A DNA stretch of 64,000 nucleotides from Craspedostauros australis (taxonomy: Eukaryota > Bacillariophyta > Bacillariophyceae > Mastogloiales > Achnanthaceae): positions 310,001 to 374,000 of the forward strand of contig JAMXDE010000053.1 of NCBI GenBank assembly GCA_026770025.1, given 5' to 3'. Shown here piece by piece: positions 40,174 to 51,651 of this stretch. The stretch's first letter is position 1; each line of letters starts with the position of its first letter. The translations under genes were made by a program, and so were the position numbers. The notes beneath the pieces are model-generated. The model ran no database searches. It was given only the letters and a program-made list of their open reading frames with translations, and had not been told where the DNA came from.

Positions 40174-42027
40174 CTACACCCCATGCTCCTGCTGCCAAGT
40201 CGAAAGGAAATCAGCGATCTCATTGTGACCAAGATCTGCAGCAAGACGAGCAGGTGTGCAATTGTGGCATAGCACATTGATGTCAGCATTGTCGAACTCG
40301 ACCAGATACTTGACAACATTCAAGTGACCACCGGCACATGAAATATGAAGTGGGGTGATGCCGCTGATGTTGTGTGGGCTGACATTGACGTTGGAAGAGT
40401 CCAGAAGATACTTCACAACATTCAAGTGACCGCTGGCACATGCAGCAAAAAGTGAGGTGACACCTTCATTGTCTTGTGCGTTGACATTGACGTTGGAAGA
40501 TTCCAGAAGATACTTCACAACATTCAAGTGACCGTTGCCACATGCAGCAAAAAGTGAGGTGACACCTTCATTGTCTTGTGCGTTGACATCAGCGTTGGAA
40601 GATTCCAGAAGATACTTCACAACATTCAAGTGACCGCTGGCACATGCAGCAAAAAGTGAGGTGACACCTTCATTGTCTTGTGCGTTGACATTGACGTTGG
40701 AAGAGTCCAGAAGATACTTCACAACATTCAAGTGACCGCTGACACATGCAGCAAAAAGTGAGGTGACACCTTCATTGTCTTGTGCGTTGACATCAGCGTT
40801 GGAAGATTCCAGAAGATACTTCACAACATTCAATTGACCGCTGGCACATGCAAAATGAAGTGGGGTGAAGCCGTTACTGGCTTGGATGTTGACCTCAATA
40901 TTGCCCAATTCCACCAAGCACTTCACAACTTCCAAATGGCCGCATAAGCATGCCCCATGTAATGGAGTGAGGCCTTGGTGGATTTGTGTATTGGCATCAG
41001 CGTTGGAAGATTCCAACAAATATTTGACAACGTTCGAATGGCCGCACACACACGCAATAAAAAGCGGAGTGGCACCACGAGCGTCTTGGACGTTGACATC
41101 AGCATTGCATGAGTCCACCAAGTACTTCACAACCTCCAAAGGGTCACCTCCAGAGCACTCAACATTCAATGAAGCGCATTGATTCCACCTCTGAAGATTG
41201 ACAGTGGGACATAACTCGACCAGGCGCTTCATTGTATCCGAAGCACCACGTCGGCATGCATAATGCAGCAGCGTGCAGCCAGCACTATCCACGATAGTCA
41301 CATCGACGTTGAGCGATTGCACCAGATACTTCATGCAGTCCAGATGACCTTCCAAGCATGCCCATTGAAGTGGAGTGAGGCCGCGAGTGTCTCGAACATC
41401 GATGTCTGCATCACATGAGTCCACGAGATACTTCGCACAATCCAAATGACCGTGATGGAAAGTGCACTGGAATGCAGTTGCACCACGGAAACCAGGGATG
41501 GATATGTCAGCGTTGCATGCTTCCACCAGGTACTTCACACAATCCAGGTGACCATTCCAGCATGCTGACACAAGCGGGGTGCTCCCATTGTTGGCTTGGA
41601 TGTTGATATAGGTCGAGCTTGATTTCACCAGATACTTCACACAAGCCAAGCGGCCTTTGCTGCATGCTCGATGCAGGAGAGTCTTGCCATTGTCATCCTT
41701 GATGCTACCGTGATCGTCTCTTGGGTTGTTGTTCTTCCACTCCTTCAACATTGTCAGATTCCCGTCCGTGGCAGCGCGAAGGAGTTTGTCTTTCGTGATG
41801 TTGGACATGTCGGCGTCATGATTGTTGGCTGTGACGTGTGGTGTGTTGGTATTGTGTGAGTGGTGTCCGAAAGCTGAAGCAATCCGCGACAGTACATTGC
41901 GGATGCATGAAGAATAGAAACACATCGCGTGGACGTGACGAGATGATGTGAGTTGTCGCTGATGTGATATGAGAGGAATGGAGTATGTATGCGATAGAAG
42001 TCCAATTCGCACAGAGGATTCATTCAT
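40174..42027 (-). CDS. Ankyrin-repeat protein
   Basis: An intact 617-residue frame of about 15 ankyrin repeats of 34 residues, from roughly residue 75 to the C-terminus. Typical units read GxTPLHxAC.xGHLxVVKYLxESxNADVNxQDN. Ankyrin arrays bind partner proteins; the partner is unknown. A later ATG (about 41808, MSNITKDKLLRAATDG) may be the true start, because the first ~70 residues are not repeat-like. Four central repeats are nearly identical. One repeat (RWNQCASLNVECSGGD, near 41190) is degenerate, with a longer loop. There is no signal peptide, membrane segment or second domain. Confidence 0.8.
   Translation of the reverse strand: MNESSVRIGLLSHTYSIPLISHQRQLTSSRHVHAMCFYSSCIRNVLSRIASAFGHHSHNTNTPHVTANNHDADMSNITKDKLLRAATDGNLTMLKEWKNNNPRDDHGSIKDDNGKTLLHRACSKGRLACVKYLVKSSSTYINIQANNGSTPLVSACWNGHLDCVKYLVEACNADISIPGFRGATAFQCTFHHGHLDCAKYLVDSCDADIDVRDTRGLTPLQWACLEGHLDCMKYLVQSLNVDVTIVDSAGCTLLHYACRRGASDTMKRLVELCPTVNLQRWNQCASLNVECSGGDPLEVVKYLVDSCNADVNVQDARGATPLFIACVCGHSNVVKYLLESSNADANTQIHQGLTPLHGACLCGHLEVVKCLVELGNIEVNIQASNGFTPLHFACASGQLNVVKYLLESSNADVNAQDNEGVTSLFAACVSGHLNVVKYLLDSSNVNVNAQDNEGVTSLFAACASGHLNVVKYLLESSNADVNAQDNEGVTSLFAACGNGHLNVVKYLLESSNVNVNAQDNEGVTSLFAACASGHLNVVKYLLDSSNVNVSPHNISGITPLHISCAGGHLNVVKYLVEFDNADINVLCHNCTPARLAADLGHNEIADFLSTWQQEHGV
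40379..40850 (-). repeat. Near-identical 102-bp tandem repeats in the ankyrin gene
   Basis: About four to five units of 102 bp, each one ankyrin repeat, differ at only a few positions, for example GACATTGACG against GACATCAGCG. The outer repeats of the same gene are much more diverged. Confidence 0.85.
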
Positions 42028-42127
42028 TTTATGAACACAGCTTCGAAGAGATGGTTGGATGGAGCTGCCAGAATACGCCTTTCCCTCATGATCTCATGTT
42101 CCGTCTCGTCATGCGTCGTGTTGTCAC

Positions 42128-42234
42128 ACCTGTTTCGTTTCGTTTCGTTTCGTTTCGTTTTCGTCGTGTTCTGCCGTGTTTCGTTTCGTCACATCTCGCC
42201 TCGCCTCACCTTGCAATGAAAATGGGCGGAGTTG
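42128..42234 (+). repeat. TTTCG microsatellite
   Basis: GTTTCGTTTCGTTTCGTTTC at about 42137-42160 and looser copies to 42200. It lies just outside the second Copia element. Confidence 0.75.
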
Positions 42235-42897
42235 TGTTGAAACAGGTCTCAATCCTGTTGCTCATGTAGACCGGGTGGGGCTACAATTGGTTCACTAAGT
42301 TAGTTGTTCTGTTATCCCGGGTTTGTAGGTTGGTGATTCCTCTTTCTCTGCGATTTATGAGCTCGACTTGTCTGTCAAAAGTCAACTCATGTCAATCTCC
42401 AGTTGCCCTGCAAACTCGTGTAGTTCTGACTCCTATTGAGTCAGATCATTTCCTAATTCCTAACGATCCACCGCGATGTGAATCCTCGACCTGCGCCAGT
42501 TTCCCGCAGTTCGTCGTGTTGTTGTCTTATTTGGTCTTGGTTGTGTCAGACAGAGATTCAGGAACTCGATTGCGTCAGTCTCTAATCCTGACGTCTTACC
42601 TAAGTGGTTCCTCTCATCCATATATATCTGGTCTTGCTCCTCTGCTGACGTTCATGCTCTGCTCCTCACGTTCCCGCTGACGTTAGATTCCTCTCGATCG
42701 GTAGATTATTTGTTTCTGAAGATTCCGAGATTCTTTCGTCATATTCGAGGATTCTGCTGTAAATTTCCGTTTTCGGGTTTGGAACATTTGATCGTGAGAA
42801 GGAGTTCTGGACAAACAAATATGTGTGAGCAGTCATTTGCGCAACTGTGACCCCTACCGGGTCATACACGAATCTGAATATTCGTCATGTTCCAACA
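42235..42897 (-). repeat. 3' LTR of Copia 2
   Basis: 663 bp; starts TGTTGGAACATGACG on the minus strand. No difference seen from the partner LTR. Confidence 0.95.
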
Positions 42898-42949
42898 CTC
42901 TCCCTGTTTGTGCAGAACCTCTCCTTTCATCTCAAAATGACGTCGATTG

Positions 42950-45900
42950 TCACTTCAACCCTCCTTGTCTGATGGATGGCACCAGTCTCTCATGAATGCT
43001 CTCCTTCACATTCTTGGTCATGGGATCCGCGAAGTTCATCTCGGATGGTGTGAACTTCATGGTCATCTCTCCTCCCTGTACCATCTCCTTGATGAAGTGA
43101 TATGCCACATCGATGTGCTTGGTGCGTAGTCCAACCTGCTGGTTCTTGGTCAAGAAGATTGCTCCAGTGTTGTCGCCATGTAGAGTGATCTGCGTGTTGG
43201 TTCCGGTCATCTCATCCAGCAGCATCTTGGCGAACTTGCATTCGGTTGCGCAGTTTGCCATCGACACGTACTCCGCCTCTGTGCTCGAGAGTGTCACCGA
43301 TCGCTGTGTCTTGGACTGCCAGCTCACAAGACACCCTCCGACCGTCACGATGTTGCCTGAGACGCTGCGACGATGATCCTTGTTCGTTGCGTAATCCGAA
43401 TCGCACCATGCTTCGATCTCCAGCCTGCGCGGCTTCCTGAGCTTGATGGCATAGCTGTCCTCCTTCGCAATCTCAGCCTTGATGTATCCGATCAGTCTCG
43501 CCATCGCCTTCCAGTGTTCCTTGGTTGGATGCTCCAGATGTGATGCAAGTTCTCTGACAGCGTTGGCACACTCTGGTCCCACTTTCTTCATCATCCAGAG
43601 GAGCTTGCCAACAATGGATCGGTATCCAGCGCGATTGTCCACTTCATCATCTTCGGCTGCCTTCACCAGGGTAGTTGATGGGTATCCTGGGGTCTCAAAG
43701 AGTCTGATGTTCGATCCGTAGTGCTGTTCGAATTCCTTGATCATCTGCTCCACGAAGTCGTCCATGCTGACCACCAGGCACTTGCCATCTGCATCAGTCA
43801 TCCTCTTGTACCATACTCCCAGATGTTTGGTGAGCTCTCCAAGGTCCGTGATGTTGAACTTGCGTGCGATCTCTTCCTTGATCCATTCGACTGTGACTGG
43901 GTCTCCTCCGATAGCAGCATCGTCGACATACACTATCACCAGTGCTGTGACTTGCCCGCTCGACTTGTACACGAACAAGCATGGATCTGCCAGACTCTTG
44001 GTGAATCCAATGTCCACCAGTGCTGCTGTGAAAGTCTTCATCCATGCTCTGGGTGCTTGAACCGTTCCATACACCGCCTTCAGCAGTTTTGCAACATGCT
44101 TGTGACGATATTCTGGATCTGCCCTTCCGTCAAAGTCTCCGTCCACGAATCCTTCTGGGATCTCGATGTACACCTCTTCTTCAATCTCTGCGTTCAGGAA
44201 TGCTGCCTCCACATCCAGGGCTTCGATCACCCATCCAGTGTTGGCCAGGCACACCGCCAGCATTGTTCGAATTGTGGTATCACTTGCGACCGGGGAGAAT
44301 GACTCTGTGAAGTCCACTCCAGGGATCTGTTCGTATCCCTTCACCACCAGCCTCGCTTTGTACCGTGTTGACCCATCCTGTTCGGACTTCTTCACGAATA
44401 TCCAGCGAGACTTGAGTGCAGTGCGTCCTCGTCCCATGCTGCCTCGATCAATGACTTGGAGACAGTCGCGCTTCTGGAAGTTGTGAACCTCCTTTTCAGC
44501 TGCTCCCTTCCACTTGTCACCATCTGGCCTGCTCAGAGCGTCCTGCAGCGTCTTCGGTAGCCCTGGATCAGAAGTAAGAGAAGCGTTGAAAACCATCAAC
44601 ACTCTCCCGGATCTGGTGTTTGGCCTTCCATCATTCCGGCCTTGCACCTCGTAGGATCTCCAGGTCTGTAGTTTCGCTCGCTCTCTCTCCATCTTGGATG
44701 ACCCTCTCCCAGCTTGCGGAACTGCCAGACGAGTTGGATGTCTCTCACGTTGGTTCGCAGGTGTCACATGCCGTTCATTCACCTGATGCACATCCACCAT
44801 CTCGAAGTCATCCATGCCCTCATTTCCATCCGAATCAGAGACAAGCCCAGGATCCACAACGATTCCGTTGATATCGTCCCGGACATGGTCGGTTGGGTCC
44901 GCCATCACACCGCTCTCATCGTCCGAAATGACATGAGGAAGTTCATCGATGCTGACCATCTTTGGAATCTTGGTGGTTGCCGCTCTCTCCCCAGTGGACG
45001 GAGTCATCATCAGTGGAACATCCGCATCGACCACAGCCTTCTCATCTGGGACTGCGGCTGCGGTTGCTGCTGGTGTTGGATTGGATGCAGGCTCAGGTTG
45101 TGCAATGATCTCCACACCATCCACGACCCCTGCTCCATGCCACTCCATCCAGTTCAGGTCTCTGGACATCACCACCTTGTTGGTATCGACCTTCAGCATC
45201 CGATAGGTATCGCCTGCATGGTTGTCAGCATAGCCCAGCATCACCGTTTTGAATGCTTTCGGTGTAAGCTTTGGCTTCTTGGCGCGATCCGTTACGTATC
45301 CGACGCGTCCCCATTCCATCAGATGCGGATAGAGCTTGGGATTCTGGCCGTAGAAGGTTTCATCTGGACTCTTGTCATTGCCTGTTGTGACCGTCAGGTT
45401 ATGGAGCCGGGTTGCCGTGTGGATTGCCTCCGCCCAAAGCCGTCCTTGTGCCTCATCAGTGAGATCAGCATCCAACATGAGCGCCAGTGCCGAATCTCGA
45501 ATCGTCACGAATCCTCTCTCGACAACACCATTCATCATTGGTGTGTTGGGGGCGGTGTACTCCAGTTGGATTCCATGCTCGTCACAGACCTTCTCCAGCT
45601 TCCCTTGGTTCTCACCAGCATTGTCACACCGAATGGCCTCCACCTTCAGGTCTGCACCTTTGAGTTTGGTGAGTAGAGTCTCCACCTGTCCTGCAAGCTG
45701 GCTCTTGTTCGTCAGGAAGTAACTCCACTTCTTCTTGGAAACCTCATCCACGATCAACAGCCAGTAGTTGCTTCCTTTGGCCGTCTTCTTGTATGGACCA
45801 GAGATGTCCAGGTATAGGCGTTGAGCGATGTGGGTAGCTTTCTCAAATGCCTTCTTCCTCACTCCCTTCGCCTTTGCTTTTGCCTTTGCACATGCCTCAC

Positions 45901-47398
45901 ATGCTCTCCAAGTCCCAGTGAGTGACCAGCCTGCCTTTGCTGCTGTCAGCTTGGTGTAGCGCTCGTTTGGATGCCCCAGGATGCGATGAGCTCGATTGAC
46001 ATCCATGGTGCTCTTCCTCTCCACAGTTCCCGTGGCCATGATGGATTCCGTTGGCTTCCCCTTTGACTTGCATTTGAGGAAGTACAGGTTGCCGTCTCCA
46101 TTGTCATCTTCATGTTGGAACTTCAGACTGATGTTGGCGCTTGGATGTTTCAAAGTGATATCATCCTTGCCTCCACTGAGCGTGCATCCCTTCTCCAGGA
46201 ATTGGGGAATGCTGATGATGTTGTGTGCGAATCCTGGGACCACGAAGACTGACTTCAAGATGAACTCGGTACCGTCCAGACACTCTCCATGGAATTCCCC
46301 CACATGGGTTGGTGTCACCATGTTGCGGTCTCCCACCTGCACCTGTCTGTCATCGGTGACCGCCACCAGATCTGTGATCCCTTCGGTTGACCAGGTCACA
46401 TGGCATGTAGCTCCGGTGTCAGCCAGCCACTTGTTCTTGTCTCCAGCCTGCCTGCCATCTGTCCCAGTTACATGAGATATCGCTGCCATACCAACGAACA
46501 TTCCAGAGTGGGTGTTCCCAGATCCTCCTGCTTGTCCGCCCTGTCCGTTCTTCTCCGGACAATCCTTGGCCTTGTGCCCTTGCTTCTTGCATCTGTAGCA
46601 CTTGATTCGTTGGAGGTAGTCATTGTTGTTGGTTGGTGGCTTGGTGCACTCTGCTGCCTTGTGTCCGTATTCTCCACACTTGCGACACGTGCCCTTGAAC
46701 CCGCTCTGATACCCCTTCGTCATGGTGTTGAAGGCCTTGTTGGTTGAAGTCGACGCAGTGCTCCCATCCTCACTCGTCCTCACCTTCCTCTTCCAGAATC
46801 GGATCAGGGACTTCTTCAGCGACTCCCACTTGAGGTCTCCATCATTCAGCTCTCTATCCAGTGTGGTCTTCACCTCGCTGTAGATCTCCTCCGGTAGGTT
46901 CACCATCACATGCGCAATGCAGTCGTCATCCGTCTTCTCCACGCCGAAATCCTTCAGCTCCTTCACAATCTTGTTGATTCTCATCATCCACTGGCTTGGA
47001 TCCTCTTCCGGAGTCTGCAGTGTACACATGGTGAACTCGTTGAGCTTCGTCACCTTGTCTGCCTTGTCCCGCGGTGCATACCTGTCCTGAAGTGCCTTCA
47101 ACGCTGCCGCAGCATCACCCTTGGGTTGGTGATCTGTCTTGCACTCCCTCACGATGCTTCTCGCCAGCCCCTCAGTGCTGAGCATCAGTGTGCTGTATGC
47201 TGCCTTGTTCATCCGCTCAGCCTTCTTCTCTGCTTCGCTCTTGGCTGCCTGATCATGCCTTGGTACCGCGACTGTCTCGTCCAACACCTCATCGTACCCC
47301 TTGCACGCAGCGAGAGCCATGAAGACGTCCAACCACTCGTCAAAGTCCTCGCCATCGAACTTGACGATCTTCACCGACTTGACCCCGTCTTCATCCAT
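42950..47398 (-). CDS. Copia 2 gag-pol polyprotein
   Basis: One frame of 1482 codons starting MDEDGVKSVKIVKFDGEDF. The order is Gag (to about 230), two CCHC knuckles (CRKCGEYGHKAAEC, about 241; CYRCKKQGHKAKDC, about 267), protease WLADTGATC (about 322), a pre-integrase zinc region, integrase, a linker rich in Asp and Pro, reverse transcriptase with YVDD (about 1155) and RNase H with LSSTEAEY. In contrast to Copia 1 and 3, only about 40 residues separate the second knuckle from the protease, which is the usual Copia spacing. It is the most compact of the elements here. Confidence 0.95.
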   Translation of the reverse strand: MDEDGVKSVKIVKFDGEDFDEWLDVFMALAACKGYDEVLDETVAVPRHDQAAKSEAEKKAERMNKAAYSTLMLSTEGLARSIVRECKTDHQPKGDAAAALKALQDRYAPRDKADKVTKLNEFTMCTLQTPEEDPSQWMMRINKIVKELKDFGVEKTDDDCIAHVMVNLPEEIYSEVKTTLDRELNDGDLKWESLKKSLIRFWKRKVRTSEDGSTASTSTNKAFNTMTKGYQSGFKGTCRKCGEYGHKAAECTKPPTNNNDYLQRIKCYRCKKQGHKAKDCPEKNGQGGQAGGSGNTHSGMFVGMAAISHVTGTDGRQAGDKNKWLADTGATCHVTWSTEGITDLVAVTDDRQVQVGDRNMVTPTHVGEFHGECLDGTEFILKSVFVVPGFAHNIISIPQFLEKGCTLSGGKDDITLKHPSANISLKFQHEDDNGDGNLYFLKCKSKGKPTESIMATGTVERKSTMDVNRAHRILGHPNERYTKLTAAKAGWSLTGTWRACEACAKAKAKAKGVRKKAFEKATHIAQRLYLDISGPYKKTAKGSNYWLLIVDEVSKKKWSYFLTNKSQLAGQVETLLTKLKGADLKVEAIRCDNAGENQGKLEKVCDEHGIQLEYTAPNTPMMNGVVERGFVTIRDSALALMLDADLTDEAQGRLWAEAIHTATRLHNLTVTTGNDKSPDETFYGQNPKLYPHLMEWGRVGYVTDRAKKPKLTPKAFKTVMLGYADNHAGDTYRMLKVDTNKVVMSRDLNWMEWHGAGVVDGVEIIAQPEPASNPTPAATAAAVPDEKAVVDADVPLMMTPSTGERAATTKIPKMVSIDELPHVISDDESGVMADPTDHVRDDINGIVVDPGLVSDSDGNEGMDDFEMVDVHQVNERHVTPANQRERHPTRLAVPQAGRGSSKMERERAKLQTWRSYEVQGRNDGRPNTRSGRVLMVFNASLTSDPGLPKTLQDALSRPDGDKWKGAAEKEVHNFQKRDCLQVIDRGSMGRGRTALKSRWIFVKKSEQDGSTRYKARLVVKGYEQIPGVDFTESFSPVASDTTIRTMLAVCLANTGWVIEALDVEAAFLNAEIEEEVYIEIPEGFVDGDFDGRADPEYRHKHVAKLLKAVYGTVQAPRAWMKTFTAALVDIGFTKSLADPCLFVYKSSGQVTALVIVYVDDAAIGGDPVTVEWIKEEIARKFNITDLGELTKHLGVWYKRMTDADGKCLVVSMDDFVEQMIKEFEQHYGSNIRLFETPGYPSTTLVKAAEDDEVDNRAGYRSIVGKLLWMMKKVGPECANAVRELASHLEHPTKEHWKAMARLIGYIKAEIAKEDSYAIKLRKPRRLEIEAWCDSDYATNKDHRRSVSGNIVTVGGCLVSWQSKTQRSVTLSSTEAEYVSMANCATECKFAKMLLDEMTGTNTQITLHGDNTGAIFLTKNQQVGLRTKHIDVAYHFIKEMVQGGEMTMKFTPSEMNFADPMTKNVKESIHERLVPSIRQGGLK

Positions 47399-47469
47399 CT
47401 TGTCGTTGTTCTTCAGCCCTGATGGCCCAACGTCGTGTGTCTGAGTGTCTCAAGACACGTTTTAAAACG

Positions 47470-48132
47470 TGTTGAAACAGGTCTCAATCCTGTTGCTCAT
47501 GTAGACCGGGTGGGGCTACAATTGGTTCACTAAGTTAGTTGTTCTGTTATCCCGGGTTTGTAGGTTGGTGATTCCTCTTTCTCTGCGATTTATGAGCTCG
47601 ACTTGTCTGTCAAAAGTCAACTCATGTCAATCTCCAGTTGCCCTGCAAACTCGTGTAGTTCTGACTCCTATTGAGTCAGATCATTTCCTAATTCCTAACG
47701 ATCCACCGCGATGTGAATCCTCGACCTGCGCCAGTTTCCCGCAGTTCGTCGTGTTGTTGTCTTATTTGGTCTTGGTTGTGTCAGACAGAGATTCAGGAAC
47801 TCGATTGCGTCAGTCTCTAATCCTGACGTCTTACCTAAGTGGTTCCTCTCATCCATATATATCTGGTCTTGCTCCTCTGCTGACGTTCATGCTCTGCTCC
47901 TCACGTTCCCGCTGACGTTAGATTCCTCTCGATCGGTAGATTATTTGTTTCTGAAGATTCCGAGATTCTTTCGTCATATTCGAGGATTCTGCTGTAAATT
48001 TCCGTTTTCGGGTTTGGAACATTTGATCGTGAGAAGGAGTTCTGGACAAACAAATATGTGTGAGCAGTCATTTGCGCAACTGTGACCCCTACCGGGTCAT
48101 ACACGAATCTGAATATTCGTCATGTTCCAACA
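47470..48132 (-). repeat. 5' LTR of Copia 2
   Basis: 663 bp; partner of 42235-42897. Confidence 0.95.
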
Positions 48133-48376
48133 GAGTTGTGCCATGATGCTTTGCGCTGTTTCGTTTTGCAGGTCGTTGGCCTTGGTTTGGTAGTGGCAGC
48201 ATCGGTAGTGTGGCACAGCGTGGGTTGTTTTCGATGTCCACGATGCTCGTACACCACGTGACAGGTGCCGACTGGCCTTTTCACGATCGATGATTCTCAA
48301 GGTGAGTCTCCACGTATTGGCCGTTGAGCTTGTGACGCCAACATCGTGTCGTCCACGATCATTCATTGACGAGGAG
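48133..48376. other. Flank between two Copia elements
   Basis: Begins with the GAGTTG duplication of Copia 2. Without that insertion it would be continuous with the TTTCG-rich flank at 42128-42234. No gene is seen. Confidence 0.5.
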
Positions 48377-48570
48377 TGACAATTCTCACAGAATTCCTTA
48401 CTTCTTACTTCTTTACTAATCCTATTAGTCAAATACTGGTCGGGGGCTGTCTTCGGACAGCACTCACAAATAAACAACAAGAGCTCCGACCAGGGCACGC
48501 AACAACGGGCCAATACGTCTTTCGTAGTTACTTGCACTGTTTGACAGATTAAGAGTCGTGCTTACCAACA
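48377..48570 (+). repeat. Probable 5' LTR of Copia fragment A
   Basis: TG...CA ends, an A/T-rich promoter-like stretch (CTTACTTCTTTACTAATCC) and a CGACCAGGGCACGCAACAAC downstream part. No second LTR is left for comparison, so both borders are estimates. Confidence 0.4.
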
Positions 48571-50854
48571 CTGAGCAACACCCAACACCACACTACCCTT
48601 TTACCACCTTTCGAGCTATCACCATGGACCGTCCAACCAACATCAATACCTTCAACAAGATCATCCAAGAGCTGGTTCAGCTCGATGATGAAGAGATGGA
48701 GTTCCTCGGCAAGAAGCTCGGGAGACTCAATCGCACAATCCGCAACTCGGACGCGACCATCGTGGCGGCATTGACGCTTTCGCCAACGCTGTCAGCAATC
48801 AGCATCACCAACATCCTCCGCATCTTCGTGTACGCAAGAGCCAACACGATCACTGCACGCACAGATTGGGCAGCAATTGACCTGTTCAACGACGCGAACA
48901 ACTACGTGCCACCAGAGGTCAGCACGCCAGTCGCGAACGCAGCCGCTCAAGTCCGATCGGAAATCGCAATCAGAGAGGCAGCCGCAGCCACGGAGATGAC
49001 AGTCGCAACCAGCCGCGAGATAACCGTCAGCTCTCCGAGCCGCGCGACACGCACATCACAATCACCACGGACCCTGCGAACTCCATCAGGATGGAAGTTC
49101 GACAAGGTCAGCATGCCGGAAGCACCCGAGTTCACTGGAATGAACTGCGACTGGTACGACTGGAAGATCGCATTCAAGCGCCAGCTGGTCACATCCAGAT
49201 ACGCCGCATATCTCAGTGCTGACAAACCATCGCACTTCGAGGCAGAGATCGACCAGCAGCTGTACACAGTGCTGCACACGAAGACAGCAGATGGATGTGC
49301 AGCGTTCATCGTGGAAGCCCACGAACCCAACGGACACGATGCGTTCCAGGCACTCGTGCGAACATACGAGTCACCCGAACACAAAGCTGAAGCCATCGTC
49401 GAAGAAGAACAGAAAATCGCCGAGCTCCGTTATTACGGATCCGAGCCCTTCCCAGTATTCGTCAATGCTTTCTCCAGATGCATCCGCGTCATGGAGCAGA
49501 ACGGGAAGCAAATGACAGACCAACAGAAGATCGCAAAGTTCTTCCGCAACATCACGGACGATCGCTTCACGAGCGAGATGTCCAGGTTCCGTCACACGGA
49601 ACAGTCCTTCAACGCAATCCGAGAGGCGTTCATGCAACATGATGCGCTCCTCACAAAGTCGGAAGGACACTACTCTCCCAAGCGCAACTGTCGATACCAG
49701 CAGAAGGACACCAAGGACGACTGCAAGAGGCCACGCGAATCCTCCAAGTGGGATCGCAAGGGCGCCGCATCATTTCGGTTGCCGGACTCCGTCTTCCGTC
49801 GCATGCCGGCAAGCACTCAAGTGCTCCTCGTCGAGGCGTCTCGTCACTTCCGCACCACCGGGAAATCAATCGATGAAGACACACTCAAGCGCAACAAGCC
49901 AACAGAGTACGCGCGCAACCTCGAGTTGCCACTGACCCAGCGAGGGTCCAAGCGGCCTCGCACAGGCAATCACAAGAACAGACGACCTGGCACCCAAGGA
50001 TCATGGAACACCGGTTCTTGACAATCAAAGACGGGCACAACTCGCCGTCAGTCGGAGATTGTCATCCACCTCAAACCCCGCAACTGTAGGGGGGCAAGCG
50101 TGACGACCGCAGCGGGAGTGCCCGGACGTGCACGTCCGGAGGTACCACAAGAGTCCCGTCCGTGCACAACCCACCCGACAGTGGAGCACTACATCCGAAG
50201 GGCAAGAGTAACGAACAATAGCCAATGCTTTATCATCCTAGACTCAGGGGCGGACGGAGACATCGTTCATGCATCGGGCTGGGAGGTGACCCACACACAC
50301 CAACAAGAGTTTCGTGCCCGAGGGGCGACGATCAACTCACCAATCGAGACATTCCAGATGGTCGACGCGGTGGCAGCATACGAGCCCCCATCAGGCGGCG
50401 TGATCCTCATCAAAGCGAACTACGTGGCTCTCGACAAGCATCCACAGCAGACGGAATCACTGTTTAACACACATCATATGCGCGCGTCCGGACTGAACGT
50501 CTACGATCGCCTAATCGAACATCAGGGACAGCAGCGGGTCTCATCGGACGAAATCAGCATACCACTGGAGAACCATGAAGGCAACACGCTCAGAATTCCC
50601 ATCAGAAAGCCGACAGCCCACGAGATGGCAACGGCGCAGCATATCATCATATGCGGTAGACATCAGCGTCTACGACGCAACGCAGGTCGGGTCGATTTCA
50701 CGAGAATCTTCCGTCACCTTCCGCCACACGTGGTGGAGAAGACAATGGCGGCATCCACTCAGCTGGCGGATGCTCCGATCGAGGCAGAGTCAAGGCTCAT
50801 CCCGCAGCAGTATCGAGCGCAGCGAGCAGGAGTGCTGCAACCCACAAGAATCAA
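48377..50854 (+). mobile_element. Copia fragment A (5' part), broken
   Basis: A 5' remnant of a Copia element of a different group: a probable 5' LTR (about 48377-48570, TGACAATTCTC ... CCAACA), Gag (start about 48624, to 50021), then a protease region (about 50100-50854) with ILDSGADGDIVH and a pre-integrase part (HLPPHVVEKTMAASTQL). Integrase and reverse transcriptase of this group are absent. It is broken, with a few breaks besides the loss of its 3' half. It is cut off at 50854 by Copia 3. Assignment to a separate diatom Copia group is from memory of its pre-integrase motif. Confidence 0.65.
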
Positions 50855-51651
50855 TGTCGAGATGTACATGTGAGTATATGTCAAGATGTACGTGTATATG
50901 TGCATCGTTCACCCGTTATTCTCTCATACGCACTTGGACGGTATAACTATACTCGTGTAGATAGTATACTGTGATTCGTCAGAATTACAGGGGAAATGGA
51001 ACACACGAAAAGGGGCAAGATTTCTGGAGGAAATTTGCAAATAACGATTTCTGAGAGAATCAGAAGATCGTCCGTCCATGCATCAATGGTACCAAGAGAA
51101 TCTCGAGGTACTTCCCAACTAAACCTCAGATGACGATATCATCTGACAGACTACTGCATCACCAATGGAACGTGACATCTGGAGAGCAGAAGGACGCCTA
51201 CTGACGTCGACAGGATGTCAACATGTCACCACGTCGACAGCTGTCTCCAAGTCAGAGCAGGAGGCGAAGATACGATGACCCATGAAGATCATGGATACTG
51301 AAGGTGAACTTCAAATGGTAAGTACTCATGGAGTAGAAGCCAGTACTGAATGAACAGAGTGTCGAATGCGGAGTACGCATCAAACACGGAGGATCGTGTA
51401 GCACGAGCACACGATGTTGAGAGAGAGAGAGAGAGAGAGAATACAGAGAGGAGCGAGAGAGGATCTCGCGTACCGACTCATAGTCGGAGACTGAATCTAC
51501 AAAACAGATTGAAGCGCCGAGAGCATCGGGCAAGAGAACGAACGGACACCGAGAGTATCGGAGTGCCAACGTAATGAAATAGCAAACAGACGACTATCAA
51601 CCAACACCATCTTCCACGATCGTAGGTTACCGTGAGCGGAACTTGCCAACA
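50855..51651 (+). repeat. 5' LTR of Copia 3
   Basis: 797 bp, TG...CA; contains a (GA)n run at 51419-51440 that differs in length from the partner. Confidence 0.9.

Larger units (their letters stand above)
42235..48132 (-). mobile_element. Copia LTR retrotransposon 2, looks whole
   Basis: A 5898-bp element on the minus strand, with 663-bp LTRs at 42235-42897 and 47470-48132. GAGTTG flanks both outer ends. It has a palindromic putative primer-binding region next to the 5' LTR (47458-47469), one gag-pol frame, and a purine tract (AGGGAGAG on the minus strand) before the 3' LTR. I saw no LTR difference, so insertion was very recent. It looks whole. Confidence 0.95.

Noticed and set aside
40379-40850. 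CRISPR-like array of evenly spaced repeats
   Set aside because: The units are continuous 102-bp coding repeats of an ankyrin protein with no spacers.
48097-48537. 146-codon minus-strand frame between Copia 2 and fragment A
   Set aside because: It crosses an LTR end, a flanking duplication and the probable LTR of fragment A, so it cannot be a conserved gene.
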